From NCBI GenBank assembly GCA_026929865.2, contig CM049396.1:26577501-26641500 (forward strand): 64,000 nt of DNA, written 5' to 3'. Of the stretch, positions 53,401 to 64,000 are shown piece by piece. A program made the translations under genes and the position numbers. Positions within the stretch are counted from its first letter, which is position 1. The number at the start of each line of letters is the position of its first letter. The DNA is from Hyperoplus lanceolatus (taxonomy: Eukaryota; Chordata; Actinopteri; Uranoscopiformes; Ammodytidae). Below the pieces are notes generated by a model, which made no database searches, was not told the DNA's origin, and saw nothing but the letters and a program-made list of their open reading frames with translations.

Positions 53401-56400
53401 CACCATCATCTCTCGAGACGTTTACTCAAACACTGTCTTACTCAATAGAACATTAATGACGATGATTTATTAAGGTAACAACAGGAACCCATGTAAGATG
53501 ATTTCAAACTTAAAATTTAATATTTCATTGACATTAAAATGTAATGACATGCGCTGCATAAACTACAAGTGTTAAGAGAGACGGCTGATTAAACCTCCAT
53601 CTTCGTGCTGTAGAGAGAAGGAACATGTGGCTGAATACTTCAAGTATTCTAATTATCTCTGACTCACTCAGTGACACGAAATAACACTTATTCAAGCTCT
53701 TAAAAATAGCTGCCCATTTAAACTTTACCTTTATGTTCTTAACTTGGCTATACAAAAATGTTCTTTATATTGCAAAATGCTTCCACTCCTTCAGAACTTA
53801 TGATCGTGTTAGCATTGAGCCTGGTTAAATGAGTATTACCATGATTCTCACACAATGTGAACTTTTGAAAGGAAAATAAGAGCCAATGCACCATCAAACC
53901 TTTGGTTATTTTGAATCCAAATGAATGGATGCTGCAGGAGACTCCAAATGGAAAATATGAGTAAATGTTTGTTCTCTTGCCATCTGCTCTCTGAAACCTT
54001 TCAATTTCTGTTAATTGTTCCCATGTAGTTTATAACTTAAACATACTCTGTGTACATTTTAGCCACTTGGAGGCAGTGCAACACACTGTAAACACAATGA
54101 CGTCATATAATAACCTTATAAAGTTGCTATTGTGAATGTGCCAGTCTTCTGCTGTTCGGTGCTGAGCAGGTTGTGTTGAGTGGGTTAGAAGTGCTTAGCT
54201 TGTTGAAAAAGCTGGTCTACTGATTAAAGTTCAGAAACAAAAAAGGAATCGAAATGTGCTAAGAAAACATGCAGCTGAGGGAGAATGCAGTATCAAAATG
54301 ATTAACCTTTTAAAAATATGAATAAATGGAGTAACATTTGATATTTATTAGCTCCTGTTCTAAAAGATCAAGGACTATTACAGGAGCAACATATACTTTT
54401 GGCTCGATTTTGCAGCATAAAAAAATCCAAGGAGCTTATTTCATGGGACAAAGAGAAAGGAATATGTGTGCAGGAGGGATCATTAATGATGCATAAGTAG
54501 GCACTCAGCAGATTGTAGTAACATATACAGTACATGTAACAAGAATAAACTAAAATTGGCCGGAATGTTGTCAAGTTTAACAACAGGTTAGTTTTTATTG
54601 TGTAAATCATTTATAGTGGACTGGGGGACAGTGTATCCTATGTTACTACAATTGTTTGTGTTAAGTAATGCATTGAAATGTAATATCTTATTTATTCTGT
54701 TATTTTTAATGCCCTTTGTACACATGAAAACCAAAAATGTTGAGGATTTTGAACTAGTGATTAGGACCTTCATAACAGTTTTGTCATGGTGTCAGTTCCC
54801 ATATCCGTTTTGTATGCCCAGTGTTCTGACAGGGAGTTTCTCTTGGTCCGGCACAAGGAAACAAATGTGCTGCCCTGTCAGTTTGACAGCAGTCTGTGTC
54901 AAAGAAAGGCAAAGTGAAAGGTCTGTCAGGGCCAGTCAAATTATTTCTCCTGTCCTGATGCAATTTCTGACACATCCGCTGTCCTCACACACACTCCCCT
55001 TTCCTCAACTCACCTTTGTCCTCAACAGTCTCCAAGGGAACGCTTGGCAATCGTGATTGATAGAAACGCGCGGGCGGGAGAATGTCAGCACTTGTTGCCT
55101 GGCAGAGGTCTCCATCAGTGGCACAGTTAACACAGGTCTTCCATCCATCGCAGAAACACTCCAGACATCACACGGGTCTCCAAACAAATGTCACAGGACT
55201 CAGTCTTGCCTTGTATTTTCATTGTGCAAAGTGTTAGGGAGTTCAGGCAAGTGCTGACAGAAAACTGGCCAAAGACGGGAAAGACACGGTGAATGTGGGA
55301 GTTAAGCCTCACTGGTGACATTTAAAAAAGAAAAAAAGCTTGTTTTGTTGCTGGCCCACACAGTGGTAAATCTGGGGCTCATCCAGCCTTTGAGTCCCCT
55401 GTGCAGTGTCTGCAGAGATGTCAACACCGTTAACAATGTGTCGGGGCTTTACAGGCCGCAGCTAATGAAAACACATCCGGCTTCATTAGACCTACTGAAT
55501 TGGAATATAATTGGCATTATCAGTAAAGCTACTCACCAGGACTGATGTGCTGCACTCCGGGCTTCGCACAGGGCCATAAATGTAATCAGTGTTTACACTT
55601 TTGTGCTAAAACTGCTCCTCCAGGATCCATTTAGCTCTGAGTGAAGTGAACAGGCCGCTGCTACTTTAGAACCATAATTCAGGTTTCACATAGGGCTACG
55701 GAGAGAAGAGCCATTTGTCATTTATTTATCATATGACACACATGTAAATAGATTACTTAGCCAGGCTTCAGAGTCCATTCTCTGCTGCTGCTGCTGCTCC
55801 TTTATCCCTCACTACTCCCACCGTCTTCACTCCCGGCTGTCACCAGGGCTGTGCTCATATCCATTACACGGCTCCACTGCCCGTGATAAATCTGTCTGTC
55901 AGCAAGACATCATAATCAAATTGTTCCAGAGGTCATTTAACATCGCAGAGGAGGGACTTCACTTTAGCCCTGGGAAGATCCGGCTCAAATACAATTTATG
56001 TGTCAGAGATGAATTGTGGAATGAAACATTCACGGAGAAAATGAACTGGCCCGCCGACTGAAATAGCCTTGTTATGGCCGACTGTGTCACTTTATCTGCT
56101 AACTTCCATCACGGCTATTTAGGTGCTATTCCCCCCTTCCACCCTGCCTGTGATTTAGATAATAAGAAATAATTGCTAAGACAGCTGACGTTGACAGAAC
56201 TGTGTGGAATACAAGACTAGGTTAGTTTTTCCCTGATACTACAGTATGCCAATTTGTTACTGTATTAATGTAATCAGTTAAGGAGGAAAACAGAAGTTGT
56301 TTCTACAACCCTGAGCACAGGTGAGCCCCCTAATGAGGTACAGGTTTTTTTTATAGTTCCTGGATGACCTTAGCATATGTTTTTATTATTAATAAAACAC

Positions 56401-58892
56401 ATCATATGTACATATTGGGAGTCAAGTCAAGTCATATACTCTACATATAAATGACATGAAGATATAGTTGTTTTGCTTTGTTTTACATGATTGTTAATTG
56501 AATTTGGACTGTTGCTTTAAACCAATCAAGTCACTTGAATAACTCAACATGTGCTCTGGCAAATTTTGATAGGGCTTTTTAAAAAGCAGACATTGAACAA
56601 AAAAAAGAGAAAAAATAAACAGACGAATCGTTGTTACTAATACTTATTAGTTCCCGGCTCGCTCGGTGCACAGAGAGCTGGGGTTACAATGTATAACCCT
56701 TGCTTTTCTTCACACATGACAGCGGGCTACCACTTCAGGGCCCCCACTCACAAGGCCAACAAGCCCCCCAAATTAAATGACAAAAATACGTTTATCCATG
56801 CCCTCTGGAGTGAAATCATTTTGCGATGTGATGTTCCTATCAGCATGGTAACATCATTAGGCTGCATCTCCCGAAAGCGATGCAAATCACAGTTTAAAAC
56901 TGAGAGACTGTGGTATGGTTTGGAATAAATACTGTAAGGTTACGGGACCTTCTTCATTGTTGCAATATTTATTAAGCATAGTAAAGGTTATGGAACGATT
57001 GGGGTCACTAAACAACAAAATGTGTTGACTTGGTTGTGAATGGGAAACAAACAGCTGTGTCTCCAGGCTGGGTCTGGTTAACTACAGAATACAAAGTGTA
57101 CCATCTTTACTGGAAAGTCTCAGCATAGCCTGACCAAGCAACTTAATGCAAAGTGCAGCGAGAAAACTTACATAGAAAATGTAAACTTTGCTTTTAACGG
57201 TTGGACGTGTATTCCTAAAGTGAGTATTCAACCTGTTCTTCATAGGAGGAGCTGCTGCTTGTGTCAGATGCTTCTAGTGAAGTAGCGGTATAGGGATCAT
57301 GCTCAATTACAGGCTTCAGCTGCAGAATTCCACTCTTCCCTCAGTGCTGAAAATTGGAAACTATAAAATCACTATTCAGGAAGCCACCTAGAGCTTCCAA
57401 AGTAATGCAGACACCACCAGGGTTTTCAGCACTTTTCAACCAGAGATATTTCCATTCATCTGTGCGGACAATCAGGGCCTCATCAGGAGCTTGCTTTATA
57501 TGATAATATTGATAAATATACTGGCACACTGCTTCTAGGGCTAATATTGAAAGTTCACCAGAAGATTATTGCATTTGGCTTTTAAAACTAACAATTAGAA
57601 GATTTATTTTTCACATGGGTTTAAAGTATTTAATACTGAAGTAATTATTTTAGCATAATTAAACGATCCGTTTGTACTGTTACCGAATGCATTTGGCTAT
57701 AACAAGTTTTCGTATTAATATTAATCCAAGCAATGAGAACTGAAGAACTTCTATAACCTTATTAAACACATTGTAGATGAAGATTATGGTCGATGTATGG
57801 CTACAAGGCATATCTGTATTGTTTGCCACTAGAAGTTCTTACCTGACTTTGAACTCTTGGACTTTTTGAACCTATTTCCCGCATTTTTCGCTGTTTTGTG
57901 GGGTCGTTTGCCATTGCCCACAATAAAAGGTTGGTCAATAACATTAATATTCATAAAGACACAGACTGACTTCATGTATTAGTTAGTAATTGCCTTTTAT
58001 CTAATTCATGCTGTAGGACAGTTCTGTCTAACTTCAAAACCAGAGTACAAATTTCCAATAAGGGCATTGTAAGTGTAGGTTACTGCAAGAACATCAAGGC
58101 CCGTGTCATACTGGTTTTTGAAGTGAAATAAACATTTACAAATGAATAATTGATTTTATCTGTATTATTTTTGGGGGGAAGGAGCAGAGAAATATGCATG
58201 TTCTGGGTTCTTCAAAGACACACCTAATGCATAAGTAATGCATTTCACTTTCAAGTGTAAAGTCCCAATTTCGCCTCAGGTAGTGGGTTTCCCTGTGTTT
58301 GCATCTCCCCACTTCGTTCTCCACAAACACACATCGGAACGCAACGAGGAGAGGGAAGACATGGAAATACACATCAAAGACATGAGCATATGACACATTA
58401 AGAATCAAATGGAACTGAGGCACTTGGCCTCATTAAAACGTTGCAGCCTTTCTGTATTTGGGCAGCTTTATATGCACAGCCACTAGACCAATACAGTGTT
58501 AAAGCTCCTTTGGGTCATGTAGAGTTATTCAACTGCAATGGCAGCATGTTGTTATGTAAAAGCTGTCAGTTCTCATGGCCTGAGAGCAGTCAGCAGGTAT
58601 GGGGCCATGATAACGACAATGTAATTGTGTTGAGGAGATGAGATTCAGGCTGCTTGACCCCTGTGGCAAAACTATAGTTTTGGGCGCTGCACATCTGTTT
58701 GGACATTAATTGGCCCCAGTGGTTCGGGGAAAAGAGCGCCGCTGTGGAAAAAAAGCAGAATACTAATAGATTGAGCGCGGCCTTTCCCTAATCGATGTTA
58801 TCCTTGAGGCCGAACTCAGAGGTACAGGAAGCAATCAAGGAAACAATGGCAGGTACACGGGTGATATTGTGAGACAGCAACTTTGCAGATTT

Positions 58893-58956
58893 GTGTGTGT
58901 GTGTGTGTGAAGGAGAGAGAAAGAGAGAGAAAGAGAGGGAGAGAGAGAGAGAGGGG
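58893..58956 (+). repeat. TG and GA simple repeats
   Basis: A short (TG)n at 58893-58908 is followed by an imperfect (GA)n. A further (TG)n lies at 58993-59010. Confidence 0.85.
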
Positions 58957-60801
58957 GGTGCATCTGTGACCATGGTAACATAAAAATGGTGTTTGTGTGT
59001 GTGTGTGTGTTTATAGATGCAAAATGTATACATATCCAAGCGTTAATTCTGCGAGGCAGTTGTCCTTGAATATGTAATAGCAGAAAGTGCTGTACTGAAA
59101 CACGTCTTTTCATTCTTTTTTTAAAGAAAAAAAAATGGAAAAAATAAGCTGTCTCTTCTTTCTTGCATTTTCAATTACCCTTTTACAAACCACATGGTTC
59201 CTTTCATACATCAGTTAAGACATCAAAACCTCATAAAAGAATGGTAAAATGATTCTGTGTTGCCTTATCTCTTGTCTCTCAGACTCTTTTGAATACGGTG
59301 TCCAATGGGTCTAATTGCAGGTTTGAATGTGCTTCCATTTCCTGACTTTAATTAGGATCATTAGTTTCCCAGGAGTGGGGGTGGAGGTGGGTAATTCCCT
59401 CTTACAAAATGTGTTGGCCAGTTGGATGTAGCCGAGCTCCAAGAAACACATTTATTTGAAAATGACATAGAGAGCATTCCATTTAAAGTGATGGCTGTTC
59501 CTGTTATAATTAACCATGCTGAAGTAGTGGTGGTGTTATTGCTTAAATACCTAAATATACTGGGGGAAATACTGATATCCTGGAAGGATGCCAATACACA
59601 AGGGGAGAGATGTAATATAAGTGTATGTATAAATAAATAATAAACTGTAAACATACGTATGAACCTTTTATTCTACTATGTCAGTTAAATCAATAATTTA
59701 GCAGCTGAATTGTCAGGTTTTTTAACACCAATTTGGAAAAAACTATACAATAAATAAAGAAAATAGATGATAATAGGGAAACATCCAAGGCCCCTAGGTA
59801 TGTCTCTAAGAGTGTAAATATATATATACGTATATACAGTAATATATACTGTATATACAGTAATACAACATATTTCTTTTTTAAATTACATTTTTTTTCT
59901 ATACATAGCCTATGCACATGAGTACAACATATTTTTATAACTCATACAGCTAAAGAGCTAATGGAAAGTATTCGTTTAAATTCTACATGTGAGTGATGGT
60001 GTGTTGTTTTAAAGAGTACTTTTGAAATTTGATTCCAACCTTTACTAATTTGAGGCAAATGCTTGGATCAGAAATGGTTTCGTGTTAAGGTGAGGGTAAG
60101 GGTAAGGCATGTTAGGCATCGGAAATCCATTGGGAACCCCCTCTGGCACGGCAAGACCTGTTTATGTGTGTGTGCATTTTGCTAGGGCTGGAAGAGTGCC
60201 GTTGATTGGACAGTGCATGTCAACACTGAGCACCAGCATTGACTTCTGTCACATCAGGATCAGCTTTGGTCCTCAGGGAGAGTGTTGTGATCCACTTGGT
60301 CGATTATGTGTCTTAGCCAGCAGTGCACACGTCTGACATGAGCACTCAGGCACATGTATTCTATGGGCTGAATGTCTCAGAGACAGTGACCGGCAGCCAA
60401 GAATGTCTATCACTTAAAAATTATACATATATAAAGGACATTTTTCTCCCCAGACTTTAGGTTTAATATGATCAAATATGAGAAGGTTTCACTGTAATAG
60501 TTTAAATACTTTATTATTTCACATGGCTATTCTAATTAGGGAACTCCGTGAAGCTGTAGTGCCAGGCAGCCAGCCAGCCAGCCAGGCCAGCAACTTTTAG
60601 TTTTATACAACTTGACTTGATTTGCTCTAGGCTGACATCTGGAATAACTGTGATGCAGTTGGCCGGCCTACTGAAGTCTGCAGTAACTTCAGCACCACGG
60701 ACAGTTCCATGCAACAGACCTCACTGCAACATTTCTGTAGAACCATCTCATTCTTAAATCTAAAGGAATATCTACATCAATATTACCTGGTAGGCATTAT
60801 A

Positions 60802-61640
60802 CACTGTGTGCACAATTATTAGGCAAGTGAGGATTTTGGCCATATCATAATTTTTATGCACATTTCCCAACTTCAAGCTGTATAAACCTAAGTGCTTATT
60901 GGATTTAAGCATACCAGGTGATGTGTATGTTTGTAATGAGTGAGGGTGTGGCCTAAGGAGATCAACACTCTATATCAAGGTGTGCATAATTATTAGGCAG
61001 CTTCTCTTCCTCAGGCAAAATGGGCTAAAAAAAGAGATTTAACAGACTCTGAAAAGTCAAACATTGTAAAAAGTCTTTCAGAGGGATGCAGCACTCTTGA
61101 AATTGCTAAGATATTGGGGCGTGACCACAGAACCATCAAACGTTTTGTTGCAAATAGCCAACAAGGTCGCAAGAAATGTACTGTGAAAAAAGACGCAAAT
61201 TAACTGCCAAAGGTTTGAGAAGAATCAAATGTGAAGCTACCAGGAACCCATTATCCTCCAGTTCTGCCATATTCCAGAACTGCAACCTACCCGGAGTGCT
61301 CAGAAGTACAAGGTGTTCAGTGCTTAGAAACATGCCCAAGGTAAGGAAAGCTGAAACCCGACCACCACTAAACAAAACACACAAGTTGAAACGTCAAGAC
61401 TGGGCCAAGAAATATCTGAAGACAGATTTTTCAAAGGTTTTATGGACTGATGAGATGAGAGTGACTCTTGATGGACAAGATGGATGGGCCCGTGGCTGGA
61501 TCAGTAACGGACACAGAGCTCCACTTCGACTCAGACGCCAGCAAGGTGGAGGTGGGGTACTGGTATGGGCTGGTATCATTAAAGATGAGCTAGTTGGACC
61601 TTTTCGGGTTGAAGATGGCCTCAAAATCCTTGGGTTGTGA
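60802..61640 (+). mobile_element. 3'-truncated Tc1/mariner-superfamily element with a partial transposase
   Basis: Begins after TA (60800-60801) with CACTGTGTGCACAATTATTAGG. A second GTGTGCATAATTATTAGGC lies at about 60980 in direct orientation. The coding part from about 61018 gives DLTDSEKSNIVKSLSEG, LGRDHRTIKRF (helix-turn-helix), then after a frameshift near 61190 KVLWTDEMRVTLDG (first catalytic Asp) and GGGGVLVWAGIIKDELVGPF. It stops being recognisable after FRVEDGLKI (about 61631). The second Asp, the Glu and the right terminus are missing. Confidence 0.85.
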
Positions 61641-62663
61641 ATGTTTGAGGAAAAAGATAGTTTTTCGAAAATCATTAAAAATGGTTAAACATATTCTTTC
61701 AGCTCTACAGCTGATTTTTGTGAAATTGTTGCCTGTCGGGGATGCACATAAAAAGAGTTTATCTAGGTGTGCTCTACTTGTCTCTGACCACGTCATGCAG
61801 TTTAATTTAATTTAATTGGGATCAATAGGTCAATAGAAGTATGTACACATGGTCAGAATGGAACATCATTAATAGTGATTGGCCAGGGAAGGAGGTGGTG
61901 TAACTTATTGAGAGTAATATAGTGAAGCAGAGAACCATCACCTGTCTAATAGACAGGCATGTCTGCTCGTCATTGTCTTGTGGACAGTGCAAATCAATGG
62001 ATTCAGGCCTTTTCCGATCCACAATGCATGACAGAAAATAGTTGAAAAACATCAGCGATGCGTCATACATTTTTAAAAGTGTGCACGATCCAGCAGCCAG
62101 TGCCTCCTCAGAGGAAAAATTGCATATTAATATGCAGTGGAGAACCGAGGATAACCCTATCCACAGAGGTCTCAGTTATTCCTTCCATTCATTTAGATGC
62201 TGTTGGCTGGAGAATAAAATAATTCTGGGTAGCTGTGAGACAATGTGAAAGCGGAAAACTCGTGAGCAGTGCAAGTACGCCAAGGGTGATGACCTCCGAC
62301 GAGTGTTCCAACTATAGGACTAATGAGGCCCGGTTCACTGGTGTCTTATCCTTATTACTTTTGGTTATAATGAGGGTCAGGCTGTTAGGCCATTCAGCTC
62401 TGATCACCTTTATTAGGAACCAAGAGAGGGAGAGAGAGAAAGAGAGAAGAAAAACTGAGAGTTTGTTCACAGAGACATGACATTTAATTTATTTTGATAC
62501 TGCTGCTCGTGGCCGATTTTATTTGTCTGGATATGTGATACCCAGAAGGCATCTTATGGATTCTGTTTGATTTTGTTTTGTATCAGCAATTAACAGTGGG
62601 AAGCAACTGAAACATGAGAAGCCTCTGATAATTGCACTTGGCTTCAAAAATACACTCACAAGT

Positions 62664-62664
<1 letters not shown>

Positions 62665-62755
<91 letters not shown>
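62665..62755 (+). repeat. (AC)n microsatellite
   Basis: About 44 AC units, followed by interrupted CACACTCACAC. Confidence 0.95.
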
Positions 62756-62760
<5 letters not shown>

Positions 62761-63134
62761 CACACACTCACACCACACAGGCGTCTGTTGTCTATTTCCA
62801 GCTCAGACTTTCTGGCCCTACAGCATTGGATGGGACTGGATAAAAGAAGAAAGTGGGGAAAAAGTCAACGGAGAGGGCCATGCTGTGAAAGGGTCCCTCG
62901 TGGCTGGAACATGAAAAACACATAAAAATTAATTAATTAACCTTGCTTAGTAACACAATATGTCATCCCGCTGCACTGCATATATTGTCGAGGTTACTGG
63001 GAATGAATTGCTCCAAATGACTAATGAGTATTAAGGGTTATGAAAATATCTTCTTATCGAAGATGATCAAAGCAAGCGCAGCAGGGTTTGAAGCTCAACA
63101 ATGCCAAGGGATCATGATGTGGATAATGTTCCCT

Positions 63135-63135
<1 letters not shown>

Positions 63136-63198
<63 letters not shown>
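63136..63198 (+). repeat. (AC)n microsatellite
   Basis: About 30 AC units. Confidence 0.95.
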
Positions 63199-63201
<3 letters not shown>

Positions 63202-64000
63202 ATTGCATTATCAATAACAATAATGACAGCCTCATTTTATTTCTCACAGTTGGCTGAAGTCCCCTCTCAAAATAGCCACCAACAGCTAAAGAGTTTTCAA
63301 TTTGACCACACAGCCCTAATGGGGACAATTTTTTTTTCCATCAAGACACAACACACCTTTAAGTCCGGACCATTGTTTACTAGGGGACACATCTCAAATA
63401 AGGAAAATATCCAATAATGAGTTCTCTGTGATTATTGTTGGTTTAATAATGGCCAGTCAAGTTATGCTAAGACACTGGAAGAAAGGCCCCACAAGTGAAA
63501 GAATGGGTCAATACAATGACTGAAATGTTATGAACGTATGCTGAGCAGATTACAGTATATTGACAATCTGGGGCATGAGGCATCTTCTTGGGACTGGTTC
63601 GGGGATAACATAAATGTGGACTATTGGTCTGGTTAAAATATCGGTCTCCTCCCAAACGGGGTAATGTAATAAAGTAATGTGTTCTTTATTGTTTGTTTTT
63701 ACCTGCTGTATCCCTTATTTATTCATTTATTACTTTTTAACCTATCTGTTGCTTACCTGTTTATGTCCACCAGACTTAAAACCTGGAGTCAGCCTCCATG
63801 TCATATACAGTAAAAGAAAATGTTTCCTGTATCCTGAAACTGTATGCCATATTCAAAGCCTGTGGAAAATTCAATAAAATATTGAAAAACCAAAAAAGAA
63901 AAATACACAATGGTGTTGATTGCTAACTTTTGAGTTTTCTCCACTGCTGCCGCTGTGCATTCAAACACCTGGATGCACATTAACTGTGCACCAACCCATT

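Larger units (their letters stand above)
61641..64000. other. Non-coding interval
   Basis: No gene recognised. Two long CA microsatellites lie inside. Confidence 0.45.

Overview
The window looks like a stretch of a teleost fish genome. It has vertebrate-style split genes with GT-AG introns, long CA/TG microsatellites, and fish-type repeats: Tc1-like and Harbinger-like elements, BEL/Pao and Gmr1-type Ty3/gypsy retroelements, and a LINE fragment. Only three host genes can be supported, all within the first 16.4 kb. The first is the 3' end of dido1 (+, 184-5864): the SPOC domain and the long, proline- and arginine-rich last exon. The second is an opioid growth factor receptor gene, ogfr-like (-, about 10953 to 8047, eight coding exons whose phases all fit). 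The third is a TASK-type two-pore potassium channel, best matched to kcnk15 (+, 14246-16344, two exons). DIDO1 and OGFR lie close together on human 20q13.33, so their neighbourhood here is conserved synteny. dido1 and ogfr converge tail to tail.

From 16.4 to 28 kb no host gene is supported. There is a nested pair of DNA elements just after the kcnk15 stop, a 364-bp TIR element with TA flanks, and a degenerate Helitron-like helicase fragment. From 28.2 to 38.7 kb lies a dense stack of mobile elements: a 5'-truncated LINE with a 14-bp target-site duplication; a Gmr1-type gypsy fragment (protease followed directly by integrase); a minisatellite-bearing element that interrupts that integrase and itself contains a TTA-flanked, Harbinger-like MITE; then a BEL/Pao element whose right half comes from a different BEL family. 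From 38.7 to 44.4 kb there is a 1.29-kb TIR element with a nested repeat, and a Tc1-like element rebuilt as an inverted duplication of its 3' half.

From 44.4 to 64 kb the sequence is mostly non-coding, with microsatellites, one MITE of the GGTAACACTTTACAATAAG type and one truncated Tc1-like transposase at 60.8-61.6 kb. I see no tRNA, rRNA, CRISPR array or convincing new protein-coding system. The most interesting points are a perfect triple-GAAA interferon-response motif 74 bp upstream of the ogfr start, a GC-AG intron in kcnk15, a minisatellite family tied to one TIR at three or four sites, the two-family BEL chimera, and the palindromic Tc1 element. All family assignments come from reading translations against remembered family features; no database search was run.
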